From positions 1 to 46,060 of the forward strand of contig CAZRGV010000037.1 in assembly GCA_964599655.1 (NCBI GenBank): a DNA stretch of 46,060 nucleotides, written 5' to 3'. How positions within the stretch are numbered: position 1 is the first letter of the stretch; each line of letters opens with the position of its first letter. This document shows positions 32,094-39,738 of this stretch, one piece after another. The notes beneath the pieces were generated by a model. The model had not been told where the DNA came from, searched no databases, and was given only the letters and a program-made list of their open reading frames with translations. This DNA is from CAZRGV01 sp964599655. Its GTDB lineage: Bacteria > Planctomycetota > Planctomycetia > Isosphaerales > Isosphaeraceae. The position numbers were made by a program, and so were the translations under genes.

Positions 32094-32208
32094 GACCGAC
32101 GAGGACGGGACGCTGAGGTGGGCGACGATGATCGGGGGGATCGACATCTGGATCGACCGGCCCGTGACGCTGTGGCACGAGTTCCCGAACCTTCCGGCGA
32201 CGCCGTGA
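32056..32208 (+). pseudogene. Small ORF lacking a start codon, fused to the methyltransferase remnant
   Basis: In a frame overlapping the methyltransferase 3' end, the sequence TPTWEDCLIARLETDEDGTL, RWATMIGGIDIWIDRPVTLW ends at 32208, where GTGA couples to the next gene. It looks like a real protein of about 50 aa, but no start codon precedes TPTWED (an ACG stands where ATG would be). The boundary lies in a stretch similar to the methyltransferase 5' ends (GCCGACNTGGGAGG), so a recombination may have removed the start. Confidence 0.45.
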
Positions 32209-32409
32209 TCGCCCCGCCTCCGCCGCGCGTCTGCGACCGCTGCGGCGGTTCGTTCGGTGTCGGCNNNNNNNNNNAAAGAGTTCTGGTGGTGTCCGGAAGG
32301 CAAGTTCTGTGGGCCGTGCCGTTCCGATTTGGTCGCCGAGTGGGACGATGGGTTCTCTCGGGTCCAGACCGACGAGCACCGGGCGTTGCTCAGGAAGGGG
32401 TGGGAGTGA
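32205..32409 (+). CDS. Small zinc-ribbon protein interrupted by an assembly gap
   Basis: GTG overlapping the previous stop (GTGA). Before the gap: VIAPPPPRVCDRCGGSFGVG. After it: KEFWWCPEGKFCGPCRSDLV, then AEWDDGFSRVQTDEHRALLR KGWE to a stop at 32409. CDRC and CGPC probably form one zinc ribbon. The two sides are in different frames across ten Ns, so the real gap is not ten bases. TGATG-coupled to the next gene. Confidence 0.6.
32265..32274. other. Assembly gap (10 N)
   Basis: Ten undetermined bases inside a zinc-ribbon gene. Coding frames on the two sides differ, which shows the gap size is a placeholder. Confidence 0.99.
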
Positions 32410-32648
32410 TGGTCAAGAAGTACGTCTACGAATGCGACAGGTGCTCGCAGAACTGCGGTGACATCCCCGTTCGCGTCTGCCTCGTGGTCGGGCACGACAT
32501 GGACCCGAGCGGCAACGGGCACGTCGATGTGAGGCACAACGCGGACCTGTGCGTGCATTGCTCGGCCGCGTTGATCTCTCGCCTCACGTCAACGGACTAC
32601 GGGGTGGCGTCATCCGCCCGCGACTGGATCACGAAGGGGGCTCGTTGA
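32409..32648 (+). CDS. Small CxxC protein (79 aa)
   Basis: TGATG overlap. Two knuckles, YECDRCSQNCGD at the start and DLCVHCSAALIS in the second half, with a His/Asp-rich middle (GHDMDPSGNGHVDVRHN). Probably binds zinc. Related in layout to the gene before it and to those at 34171 and 36033, which suggests a family of small phage metal-binding proteins. TGATG-coupled to thyX. Confidence 0.6.
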   Translation: MVKKYVYECDRCSQNCGDIPVRVCLVVGHDMDPSGNGHVDVRHNADLCVHCSAALISRLTSTDYGVASSARDWITKGAR

Positions 32649-33559
32649 TGTCATACGAGGTCAAGATCATCTGCGATTCCGTCGGCACGAACGGGGCGCG
32701 ACTGACGACATTTCAGTTGCGCTACCCCAGGTTCATCCACTCCGAGGTGATGACCCACGCCTTCGTGCGCAATGCCTCGTCGTCAAGGGCGATCCCTATT
32801 GGGAGGATGCTTCAATGGATCGGAGACGACCCTGCGGTTCCGGTCTGCTGGGGGACGAAGAAGAAGGGGATGCAGGCTGGTGGCGAGGCTGACCATGCGA
32901 CTAAGAGCAAGGCCGTCAAGACATGGCTTGACCTGATGGACGATGCCCTGGACGCTGCCAAGTACCTCGATAACCTCGGGCTGCACAAACAGGTCGCCAA
33001 CCGCCTCGTTGAGCCGTGGGCTCACATCAACGTGGTCCTGACGGGCGACTGGCCGCTGTTCGCCAACTTCTTCTCGCTGCGTTGCCACCAGGACGCCATG
33101 CCCGAGATGCAGGCGCTCGCCGTCAGGATGGCGCGTGCCTACCGGGAATCGACGCCGACGCAACTGCGATGGCACGTCGACAGCGGCGGAGAATGGCACA
33201 TGCCGTACGTGGACGCCGAGGACAGGGCCATGGGGTTCGTCGTCCGCGATCTGCTGAAGATCTCGGTCGCCCGGTGCGCCCGGGTGTCGTACATGACGTT
33301 CGACGGCAAGAGGTCGACTCCCGAGGACGACTTCGCGCTCTATGACAGGCTCTACGAGTCCGGCCATTGGTCGCCGTTCGGCCACCAGGCCCAGTCTGTC
33401 ATGCGCCCGAAGACTGACATGCACCCGCTCAACGGCAACTACAAGGGCTGGAATCAATTTCGGCAGATGTTGCCGAAGTCCGTTTACACCGATTTCGATT
33501 TCTCGATCCTGGACACGGTGTACAGGGATCGGGACTTCGTGCTTCCTAAGGGGGAATGA
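32648..33559 (+). CDS. thyX: ThyX-like flavin-dependent thymidylate synthase (divergent)
   Basis: TGATG overlap; 303 aa. The core (RYPRFIHSEVMTHAFVRNAS, SSRAIPIGRML) follows the ThyX signature region RHR-S-N-S-S-R, where the His-Arg-Arg segment is replaced by HAFVRN. A C-terminal SPFGHQAQSVM matches the conserved S-P-F-x-H. ThyX makes dTMP from dUMP with methylenetetrahydrofolate, FAD and NADPH. Divergence from the canonical motif is typical of phage members. It works with the dCMP deaminase (41148), the MazG-like enzyme (36350) and the dNMP kinase (35341) to supply dTTP for GC-rich phage replication. Confidence 0.8.
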   Translation: MSYEVKIICDSVGTNGARLTTFQLRYPRFIHSEVMTHAFVRNASSSRAIPIGRMLQWIGDDPAVPVCWGTKKKGMQAGGEADHATKSKAVKTWLDLMDDALDAAKYLDNLGLHKQVANRLVEPWAHINVVLTGDWPLFANFFSLRCHQDAMPEMQALAVRMARAYRESTPTQLRWHVDSGGEWHMPYVDAEDRAMGFVVRDLLKISVARCARVSYMTFDGKRSTPEDDFALYDRLYESGHWSPFGHQAQSVMRPKTDMHPLNGNYKGWNQFRQMLPKSVYTDFDFSILDTVYRDRDFVLPKGE

Positions 33560-33562
33560 ACG

Positions 33563-33808
33563 ATGGCGGCAAAGAACAGTAGGATCAGAGAGCACTTCGG
33601 CGAAGAGGCTGCCGCCGAGGCCAAGAAGCATCTTGGCTCAGTTCCGCACTCGCGGACAGTGCTGACACTGAACATCTACGACGTGATCGACGGCTCAGCC
33701 GCTCTTGACGTCTACGTGCTCGGCGATGGCGTCGCCCGAGACATCCTGCGGGTCCTCGCGACCGAGCTTCCAAACGTCCTGGAATATCTGAATACGAAAG
33801 GCGAGTGA
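33563..33808 (+). CDS. Small protein of unknown function (81 aa)
   Basis: ATG after GGGGGAATGAACG. Helical N-terminus (SRIREHFGEEAAAEAKKHLG), then a beta segment (RTVLTLNIYDVIDGSAALDV) and a C-terminal helix (RDILRVLATELPNVLEYL). It is separated by 1 nt from the next gene. No family recognised. Position between thyX and other metabolic genes suggests an early role. Confidence 0.55.
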   Translation: MAAKNSRIREHFGEEAAAEAKKHLGSVPHSRTVLTLNIYDVIDGSAALDVYVLGDGVARDILRVLATELPNVLEYLNTKGE

Positions 33809-33809
33809 C

Positions 33810-34178
33810 ATGGCGAAGAAGCGTGGGTTCCGGACTGGCGCAGACCTGTCCGACGCGGAGAAGTCGGCCTTCCTTGAGAAGGCCGGCATGGCTGGCAAGG
33901 CGAAGAATGATGGGATGCAGTCGTCGTCGCCGCCCGCTGACGAGGACTGCGACATTCCGCCTGGCGAGTACACAGCCGCGCTCTGGGTGAAGGTCATCGT
34001 GTCCGATTGCGAGGACGCCGACAAGAACGGCTCCGTCAGGATCATCTTCGAGGCGGTCGGCCAGGAGCCCGCTTTGGGCGTCGTCAACGCGGCGCTCGAC
34101 GCGCTGGACATCCGGATCGACATGATCCAGGCACTATCTCTGGAGCCAAAGTTGGCCGGGAGAAAGAAGCGTGCGTGA
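33810..34178 (+). CDS. Protein of unknown function (122 aa)
   Basis: ATG with AAAGGCGAG upstream. Basic start (MAKKRGFRTGADLSDAEKSA), a Ser/Pro/Asp linker, then a compact domain (PPGEYTAALWVKVIVSDCED, VRIIFEAVGQEPALGVVNAA), ending in a basic tail (GRKKRA). The central GEY...LWVKVI pattern resembles beta-rich ssDNA-binding-like segments, but the similarity is too weak to call. Overlaps the next gene by 8 nt. Confidence 0.5.
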   Translation: MAKKRGFRTGADLSDAEKSAFLEKAGMAGKAKNDGMQSSSPPADEDCDIPPGEYTAALWVKVIVSDCEDADKNGSVRIIFEAVGQEPALGVVNAALDALDIRIDMIQALSLEPKLAGRKKRA

Positions 34179-34440
34179 GACGGTCGTCCACTGCGACTTC
34201 TGTGATGCGTCGTTCACTCCGAACGATGGTGTTGTCGTGGGGAACTGGTCGTTCGGAAAGCACGATATCTGCATTGCGTGCCGCAACCGGGCGATCAGTG
34301 CCTCGATCGATGCCGGACTGATCGCACCGTACTGCCGCGAGTGCAAGGGCGGGTCAATCATCACGAGGCGTGTTCCGAGCGGAGTTTACGCGATGGACTC
34401 AGAACTGGAGATTGAGCCGTGCCCGAAATGCTCGAAGTGA
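34171..34440 (+). CDS. Small multi-knuckle zinc-binding protein (89 aa)
   Basis: GTG start. Four CxxC knuckles: CDFCDASF, CIACRNRA, CRECKGGS, CPKCSK. Together they fit two zinc ribbons. The third and fourth look like a DnaJ-type CRECKGxG / CPKC pair. Could be a chaperone-like or nucleic-acid-binding adaptor. Its last 22 nt overlap the HD gene. Confidence 0.65.
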   Translation: MRETVVHCDFCDASFTPNDGVVVGNWSFGKHDICIACRNRAISASIDAGLIAPYCRECKGGSIITRRVPSGVYAMDSELEIEPCPKCSK

Positions 34441-35003
34441 ACAGGCCGTCTTCCGACTTCATCGAGTGCTACGGCGGCGGCGTGCTGTATCCCCTGGACC
34501 CAGATCCGTCGGACATCCGGATCGAGGACATCGCGCACGCGCTGGCGTTGATGAATCGATACAACGGCCACACGCAATATCCGTGGTCTGTGGCGGCCCA
34601 CTCGGTCTGGGTGGCCGAGTTGGTTCCCCCAGAGCACAAGTTGGTCGCTCTGCTGCACGACGCGACCGAGGCGTACCTTCCGGACGTCTGCCGTCCGGTG
34701 AAGAAGGACCCAAGATTCTCGTTCTTCGAGGAGTACGAGGGCCGGGTCTGGTCGGCGATCTGCGACGCGTTCGCGCTCGATTCGGAGTTGCCAGAGATCG
34801 TCAAGATGGCGGATCGTGCGATGCTGTGGCACGAGGCGAACGCGCTGATGAGCAAGCCGCTCGCCCCGTGGTGGGGGAAGTGGAAGGTCTACGCCGATCT
34901 TCCTCAGTTCTCCATGGTCGAGGTCCGCGTTCAGGAGTGGGACTGGACCCGGTCCGAGACAGTGTTCCTGAAGGCGTTCCGCCACTACTGGGGGGCGAGA
35001 TGA
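34419..35003 (+). CDS. HD-domain phosphohydrolase (YfbR-like)
   Basis: GTG 34419 has GGAG eight bases upstream; a GTG at 34437 overlapping the previous stop is the alternative. 194 aa. The HD signature is spread over RYNGHTQYPWSVAAHSVWVA (His), VALLHDATEAYLPDVCRPVK (HD), and a distal VKMADRAMLWHE (Asp), as in YfbR-type 5'-deoxynucleotidases and dNTPases. It probably dephosphorylates dNMPs or adjusts dNTP pools, beside thyX and the dNMP kinase. Confidence 0.8.
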   Translation: MPEMLEVNRPSSDFIECYGGGVLYPLDPDPSDIRIEDIAHALALMNRYNGHTQYPWSVAAHSVWVAELVPPEHKLVALLHDATEAYLPDVCRPVKKDPRFSFFEEYEGRVWSAICDAFALDSELPEIVKMADRAMLWHEANALMSKPLAPWWGKWKVYADLPQFSMVEVRVQEWDWTRSETVFLKAFRHYWGAR

Positions 35004-35344
35004 CTGGGAAACTGCCCTGCAAGTGGTGGTCCGAGACCCGGCTGGTCCCGCGTCGCGTCTACCTGCGCGGCGCCCTGACGGACGCGGCCCCGGTCAAGAC
35101 CGTCATCATGGCCACGCCCGAGGAGTGGTACGGGCTGCACCACCGCGACCACGAGCCGGCGCTCGTCGTCGACGAGAAGGACTACCGCGACGCGATGTCC
35201 CTCAAGGAGGCGTCCGAGATCCTCCGCCTGATGGCCGAGAAGCTCGACGAGGGGCGGGACGCCCACGCCAGGCTCCTGTTCGAGACCTGGGGCCAGGAGG
35301 CGATCGAGACCGTCCTGGCGAACCTGCCGGAGAGGAAGAAGTGA
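35000..35344 (+). CDS. Small protein of unknown function (114 aa)
   Basis: ATGA overlap with the HD gene. Basic, Trp-containing start (MTGKLPCKWWSETRLVPRRV), a middle TVIMATPEEWYGLHHRDHEP, and a helical C-terminal half (MSLKEASEILRLMAEKLDEG, LFETWGQEAIETVLANLPER). GTGA-coupled to the kinase gene. No family recognised. Confidence 0.6.
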   Translation: MTGKLPCKWWSETRLVPRRVYLRGALTDAAPVKTVIMATPEEWYGLHHRDHEPALVVDEKDYRDAMSLKEASEILRLMAEKLDEGRDAHARLLFETWGQEAIETVLANLPERKK

Positions 35345-36024
35345 CCGAGCCGATCACGATTATCGGGATTGCTGGCGAGGCTGAGTCCGGCAAGGACACG
35401 GCCGCCTCGTTCCTGGTCAACCAGAGGGGGTTCACGCGGGTCGCGCTGGCCGACGGCGTCCGCTCGGCGTTCGGCGACCTGTCGGGGCCGACCGGCCAGT
35501 TCTACAAGGAACTGAACGGAGACTTCACGTATCGGCGGGCACTGCAACTGCTGGGCACCGAGGCCCGGATCAAGGCCCGCAACGCCCGGCTCTGGATCTC
35601 GCTGGCGTTCGCCAAGATCGTCTATGCCGCGACGATCCACCCGGTCCGCCGCCGCCGATTCGTCATCCCCGACTTCCGCTACCCGAGGGAGGAGGCGGCG
35701 TTTCGGGCGTACGGCATGTGCGGCGACGTGCGGTTCGCGCTGATCCGGGTCGTACGACCCGGGCACGGGTCCATCGCCGAGAGGCACTCGTCGGAGACGA
35801 TGATCGACGGACTGACTCCGGACATCACGATCCACAACCAGTGGGACGTGGACCGGCTCGGCGAGATGATCCTGCGGTCCCACGACGAACTGATCGGCGG
35901 CCTGTTCGACCAGATCCGTGACTCCAATATGGCCGGCAAGAAGCCGTACCAGCCGATCGAGGAGGCGACGGCCGACGAGGCGTCGATCCCGGACGATGGC
36001 ATGGTGGGTTCCTTCGACTTCTGA
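35341..36024 (+). CDS. Deoxynucleoside monophosphate kinase-like P-loop protein
   Basis: GTGA overlap; 227 aa. The P-loop GIAGEAESGKDTAA (about residues 9-22) is the form seen in T4 gp1-like dNMP kinases and related phage enzymes. ELNGDFTYRRALQLLGTEAR and VIPDFRYPREEAAFRAYGMC follow (conserved DxRxxxE-like lid region), then ITIHNQWDVDRLGEM. It phosphorylates dNMPs, including dTMP from ThyX, to diphosphates. The C-terminal 40 residues are acidic and probably disordered. Confidence 0.75.
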   Translation: MTEPITIIGIAGEAESGKDTAASFLVNQRGFTRVALADGVRSAFGDLSGPTGQFYKELNGDFTYRRALQLLGTEARIKARNARLWISLAFAKIVYAATIHPVRRRRFVIPDFRYPREEAAFRAYGMCGDVRFALIRVVRPGHGSIAERHSSETMIDGLTPDITIHNQWDVDRLGEMILRSHDELIGGLFDQIRDSNMAGKKPYQPIEEATADEASIPDDGMVGSFDF

Positions 36025-36032
36025 GGGTGGCT

Positions 36033-36332
36033 ATGGCGAACTTCTGCCGAGACTGCTCGATCGATCTCTTTGGCAAGGATTTCGGCGACCTGGCCGGGAT
36101 CACAACCAAGAGAGAGACTGAGTTGGGCCGCTACTATTTCGCAATCTGCGAAGGGTGCGGCCACGTCATGGTTGACCACGAGGGCGTCGTCGTCGAACGG
36201 CTCATGGAGAAGTCATTCGATCCGGTCGCCGTTTCTGGTCTGCCAAACGACACCGAGATCCCAATGGATCAGGACTTCCTGGACGAACTGATGGCATTGG
36301 GATTGGAAGAAGATCCAGACATCCCTTTCTGA
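36033..36332 (+). CDS. Small CxxC protein (99 aa)
   Basis: ATG 36033 has GAGG six bases upstream; GTG 36027 is two codons longer. N-terminal FCRDCSIDLFGKDFGDLAGI and CEGCGHVMVDHEG carry two knuckles, a zinc-ribbon layout common in phage proteins with an 'FCxxCS' start. The C-terminus is acidic (DELMALGLEEDPDIPF). Function unknown; it sits between the kinase and MazG genes. Confidence 0.65.
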   Translation: MANFCRDCSIDLFGKDFGDLAGITTKRETELGRYYFAICEGCGHVMVDHEGVVVERLMEKSFDPVAVSGLPNDTEIPMDQDFLDELMALGLEEDPDIPF

Positions 36333-36349
36333 CGCTGGCGAGGAGCCAA

Positions 36350-36721
36350 ATGGAACTGCCCGAGTACAACACATCGCTGGACGACCTTCGCCGATGCGAG
36401 CCACTCTCTCAGATTCAGCATGAGATCAAGATATGGTCGGCGTACAACTTCCCAGACAACACCGAGGAGCACCCGCGACTCGGAATGGTCGAGGAGTTGG
36501 GCGAACTGCATCACGCCGTTCTGAAAGCGAAGCAGGGAATCCGAGGTACGGCCGAGGAGCACCTGGCAGCCGAGAAGGATGCTCTGGCCGACCTGATGAT
36601 CTACCTGCTGGACTACTGCAATCAGCGTGGGTTCGATGCCCAGGATATCCTGGCCGAAACCTGGCATCGTGTCCGCCAGCGGGACTGGCGGAAGGATAAT
36701 GTCAAGGGCGTCGTCGGATAA
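36350..36721 (+). CDS. MazG-like nucleotide pyrophosphohydrolase
   Basis: 123 aa; ATG after GAGGAG. The MazG helix signature is visible: GMVEELGELHHAVLKAKQGI (EExGE), and about 30 residues later LAAEKDALADLMIYLLDYC (ExxD). Such all-alpha NTP-PPases hydrolyse dNTPs or (p)ppGpp. In phages they are proposed to reset nucleotide pools or starvation signals. The neighbours thyX, HD and kinase genes fit a nucleotide role. Confidence 0.85.
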   Translation: MELPEYNTSLDDLRRCEPLSQIQHEIKIWSAYNFPDNTEEHPRLGMVEELGELHHAVLKAKQGIRGTAEEHLAAEKDALADLMIYLLDYCNQRGFDAQDILAETWHRVRQRDWRKDNVKGVVG

Positions 36722-36723
36722 TG

Positions 36724-36752
36724 TTGCCATGGAGTTGCAGCACGGTTATACT
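36724..36752 (+). promoter_or_regulatory. Candidate sigma-70-like promoter
   Basis: TTGCCA, 17-nt spacer, TATACT, immediately after the MazG-like gene. Predicted start near 36759, giving about 35 nt of leader before the GTG at 36794. Confidence 0.55.
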
Positions 36753-36793
36753 CTAGGTGTCGGCATGTTAAGCGGCCAACCCGGAGTCCGACC

Positions 36794-37084
36794 GTGCTGC
36801 AAGCCCGACCAGCCCGCCGAGGTGACCGGCAGGATGGCCCCATCTGGGACTACGAGGTCATCGGGGTCGTGTCTCGCGTCCCCGGTCTAGCGTGCGTCAA
36901 TCCAAACAGCATTCGCTATCGCAAACTCCTGGCCCAGGTTGAGGCCGTTGTTGTCCTGGTGAACCGTGGCTGGGACGACCGAAAGATTGCCAGAGCACTC
37001 TCTGTTTCACCGAAGACAGTCGGGCGACGACGGGCTCTCATCGCCGAGATCCGCGAAGCGGCGGAGGCTGACGATGGCGAGTGA
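36794..37084 (+). CDS. Helix-turn-helix DNA-binding protein (96 aa)
   Basis: GTG with GGAG seven to eight bases upstream. The C-terminal half (VEAVVVLVNRGWDDRKIARA, LSVSPKTVGRRRALIAEIRE) is a helix-turn-helix of the MarR/HTH_23-like or resolvase type (DRKIARALSVSPKTVGRR). The N-terminus contains VIGVVSRVPGLACVNPN. Probably a phage transcriptional regulator with its own promoter, at the head of the operon to about 38 kb. Overlaps the next gene by GTGA. Confidence 0.7.
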   Translation: MLQARPARRGDRQDGPIWDYEVIGVVSRVPGLACVNPNSIRYRKLLAQVEAVVVLVNRGWDDRKIARALSVSPKTVGRRRALIAEIREAAEADDGE

Positions 37085-37467
37085 TCGCGATCATGGCTGG
37101 GATCATCCCCAAAAAGTCGTTCCTGTACATGGGAGCCGATCCGGCCTGGACGCCCGCGATGGAGCATTACGTTGACCGTCCGATTCCGGGGTCGCCTCTA
37201 GGTAGATCCAGGGTTCCGAGTCGGTGCTCTATCTGCGGTGGGCTCGACGCTGTCGGCGACGACGACCCGCTGTATGACGGGGAACTGATGGTCGAGGCGT
37301 GCGGACGCTGCATGCGTGTGTCTTCACGCTACGAAGACAAACTCAAGGGGGATGTCTGCGTGCCGAACCCGAGGCGGCTTGGCAAGGTTGCCGCCCGCAT
37401 CAAGGGCAAGGAGGACAAGCGGGCCAAGGAGTTCCTGATGCGGTCTGTGGCCGAGGAGTCGAAGTGA
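37081..37467 (+). CDS. Small CxxC protein with basic C-terminus (128 aa)
   Basis: GTGA overlap. CSICGG and CGRCMRVSSR knuckles in the middle (about 65-105) probably bind zinc, followed by a lysine/arginine-rich C-terminal helix (ARIKGKEDKRAKEFLMRS). The start MIAIMAGIIPKKSFLYMGAD is mixed. Nucleic acid binding is plausible. TGATG-coupled to the next gene. Confidence 0.6.
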   Translation: MIAIMAGIIPKKSFLYMGADPAWTPAMEHYVDRPIPGSPLGRSRVPSRCSICGGLDAVGDDDPLYDGELMVEACGRCMRVSSRYEDKLKGDVCVPNPRRLGKVAARIKGKEDKRAKEFLMRSVAEESK

Positions 37468-37820
37468 TGCCAACAGGAGACTACCCGCCTCCGAACCAGC
37501 ACGGACCGATCATCTGGATGTCGGGTCCGCCCAGTCATAAGGATCACGCGAAATCCGAAAGAGGCTGGATCTGTCCGCTCTGCGGCAAGGCGAACGCGCC
37601 TTGGCTGCCACAGTGCCCGTGCAATGACGACGGCCAGCCGAAGCCGGCTGATGTCAACCCGAATCCTCCGCATGGACCGATCGGGACGAGGGCTGGACTC
37701 CCTGGAGATCCGTACGGGGTCGCCACGGCGCGCATCAGCACAATCAAACCAGACGACATCAGTTGCGTCTGGACGTCTGGGACGTTCACCGGAAACACAA
37801 TGCTGGGCGGTTCAGAATGA
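37467..37820 (+). CDS. Zinc-ribbon protein (117 aa)
   Basis: TGATG overlap. WICPLCGKANAPWLPQCPC is a treble CxxC...CxC zinc ribbon of the type that begins many phage ribbon proteins (CPxCGxxNAPWxxxCPC). The flanks are Pro/Gly/Asn-rich and probably disordered. No catalytic region. ATGA-coupled to the next gene. Confidence 0.65.
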   Translation: MPTGDYPPPNQHGPIIWMSGPPSHKDHAKSERGWICPLCGKANAPWLPQCPCNDDGQPKPADVNPNPPHGPIGTRAGLPGDPYGVATARISTIKPDDISCVWTSGTFTGNTMLGGSE

Positions 37821-38083
37821 CGGCGAAAGAGGCGTTGCGGATCACGGGGAAGGCGGGCGGGAGGAACCCGGTCCAGAGGCTTCTGGACGCGTGTCATGCG
37901 AAGGTCGCCGAAGCTGCGTCTCAGGGGTGGACGAACGTCGCGTTCTGCCCACGCGACCTTGGTGTGGCCTCCACACCGACAGGCCGCGAGGCCGTGATGA
38001 TCGAGTTGCGTGTCGAGGGGTACAAGGTCGAGACGTTCAGCAAAGAGGGCAAGGTGCTGTGGCACGTCTATTGGTCGTCCTGA
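37817..38083 (+). CDS. Small protein of unknown function (88 aa)
   Basis: ATGA overlap. The start MTAKEALRITGKAGGRNPVQ resembles small phage proteins with a central RDLG segment. The rest is alpha/beta: ACHAKVAEAASQGWTNVAFC, ELRVEGYKVETFSKEGKVLW. No metal or catalytic motif. Overlaps the secreted-protein gene by 25 nt. Confidence 0.55.
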   Translation: MTAKEALRITGKAGGRNPVQRLLDACHAKVAEAASQGWTNVAFCPRDLGVASTPTGREAVMIELRVEGYKVETFSKEGKVLWHVYWSS

Positions 38084-38820
38084 TCGCCTGCGCTATTGGT
38101 CCATTCGCGCGTGGAGACGCGACGGTCGAGGGGCCATCGACGGCCCCGACGTACTCGCTCGTGAAGGTCGCGCTGGCTGGCGTGACGGCCCAGGACGCCG
38201 AATGGGAGGTCGTCGGCCTGTCGGACCCGTCTCGGGTCATCGACGTCCAGGAGATCGTCCCAGACGGCTCCAGGGCGGTCTGGACGGGCCCTCCTGGCGT
38301 TTATCGCGTGACCTGCTGGGCTGTGGCTGACGGAAAGCTGGCTCGGGCGTTCAAGGTCATCTCGATCAAGGACGACGCCCCGTTCCCGCCCAAGCCGGAG
38401 CCTCCCGGTCCGGCGCCGAACCCGGTCCCTGATCCTCCCAAGCCACCTCCGACTCCGACGCCCCAGCCCCCGAGCCCTCCGCCGCCGTCCAAGTACGGGT
38501 TCACGGAGATGGCCAGAGAGGTGGCGGCGACGATCCCTGCTGATGTGAAGGCAAAGGTCAAGGCAAGCCTGTCCGGAACCGTCGCTGCGGCGAACGCCGG
38601 AATCTTCGGTGACGTTGATTCCGTGAACGAGGCTGGCGTCAACGGGTTCATGCAGGCCCATCGGGAATCGATCCGGTCTGGACTCGGATCGGACCTCGAT
38701 AAGGCCAAGCCGCTGCTCGACAAGATCCAGGCCAGGATCGCGGAACTCTGGAACAACCGAGACAACCGCAAGGTCGGCGTCTTCTCTGTGTGGTGGTCCG
38801 AGATCGCGGAGGGACTCTGA
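38059..38820 (+). CDS. Secreted or periplasmic protein with proline linker (253 aa)
   Basis: GTG 38059 with GAGGG about nine bases upstream. The N-terminus (VARLLVVLIACAIGPFARG) is a signal peptide. A beta-sandwich-like domain follows (about 25-105: YSLVKVALAGVTAQDAEWEV, RVTCWAVADGKLARAFKVIS). Then a Pro-rich linker of about 40 residues (PKPEPPGPAPNPVPDPPKPP), and a C-terminal helical domain (MAREVAATIPADVKAKVKAS). It is adjacent to a papain-like protease gene (1 nt gap), so the two may act together at the cell envelope. Confidence 0.55.
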   Translation: MARLLVVLIACAIGPFARGDATVEGPSTAPTYSLVKVALAGVTAQDAEWEVVGLSDPSRVIDVQEIVPDGSRAVWTGPPGVYRVTCWAVADGKLARAFKVISIKDDAPFPPKPEPPGPAPNPVPDPPKPPPTPTPQPPSPPPPSKYGFTEMAREVAATIPADVKAKVKASLSGTVAAANAGIFGDVDSVNEAGVNGFMQAHRESIRSGLGSDLDKAKPLLDKIQARIAELWNNRDNRKVGVFSVWWSEIAEGL

Positions 38821-38821
38821 C

Positions 38822-39712
38822 ATGGGCGTCGAACGGTTCGGGTGGGTTCCCCGCCCCGAGGAGTCGGACCGGATCGCTCAGGCCCAGCCGATCTCGACGC
38901 TCGCCGAGGCGTCGTGGCTGAAGGACTCGGGCAAGGGCAAGGTCGCCCTTCTGTACAAGTCGCTCATCAAGGTCGCCGGCAAGTTCACGCTCAGGGACCA
39001 GAAGATCGGTGACTGCGTCTCGATGGGGGCCGCCATGGCGTGCGATGTCCTGGCGGCTGTCGAGATCGACATCCGAGGCGAGTCGGAGCGGTGGATTTCG
39101 GAGACGGCGACCGAGCCGATCTACGCCGGGTCACGCGTCGAGATCGGCGGCGGCGGAATCTTCGGGGACGGATCGATCGGAGCCTGGGCGGCCGAGTGGG
39201 TGAAGCAGTACGGGGTGATCCCGCGTGGCGTCTACGGGTCGATCGACCTGACGACGTACAGCGGGCAGCGCGCCCGGGAATGGGGTCGGCGCGGCCGGGG
39301 CTGCCCAGACGAGTTGGAGCCGATCGCGAAGCAGCACCCGGTCAAGGCGATCACAAAGGTCGAGAGCTACGAGCAGGCCCGCGACGCGATCTACAACGGA
39401 TATCCGGTGACGATCGCGTCGAATCAGGGCTTCACGATGTCCCGCGACTCCGAGGGCTTCTGCCGGGCCAGGGGCAGGTGGCCGCACCAAATGGCGCTCT
39501 GCGCCGTCGACGACGAATACAAGCGTCCCGGCTGCCTTGTCGCGAACAGTTGGGGAGATTACCTGCAAGGCGGCTCCCGGCACGATCAGCCTCCTGGGAC
39601 GTTCTGGGCGGACGCCGATGTCATCGACCGAATCTGCCGCCAGGGCGATTCGTGGGCGTTCGGTTCGTTCGACGGCTTCCCGTCCAACCCGGTCGATCTG
39701 TCGATGTATTGA
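38822..39712 (+). CDS. Papain-like (C1-type) cysteine protease fold protein
   Basis: 296 aa. The catalytic triad pattern is intact: Gln60 and Cys65 in RDQKIGDCVSMGAA, His222 in RWPHQMALC, Asn242 in VANSWGDY, as in C1A peptidases. The typical ANSWG-x-x-W/G segment is present. No signal peptide is visible, so the enzyme is cytoplasmic or exported by another route. Phage C1-like proteins are uncommon. It may process a virion, host or phage protein; the secreted neighbour is a candidate partner. Function inferred from fold and residues only. Confidence 0.75.
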   Translation: MGVERFGWVPRPEESDRIAQAQPISTLAEASWLKDSGKGKVALLYKSLIKVAGKFTLRDQKIGDCVSMGAAMACDVLAAVEIDIRGESERWISETATEPIYAGSRVEIGGGGIFGDGSIGAWAAEWVKQYGVIPRGVYGSIDLTTYSGQRAREWGRRGRGCPDELEPIAKQHPVKAITKVESYEQARDAIYNGYPVTIASNQGFTMSRDSEGFCRARGRWPHQMALCAVDDEYKRPGCLVANSWGDYLQGGSRHDQPPGTFWADADVIDRICRQGDSWAFGSFDGFPSNPVDLSMY

Positions 39713-39738
39713 TCCCTTTGACCCGAGGAGAGACGACG

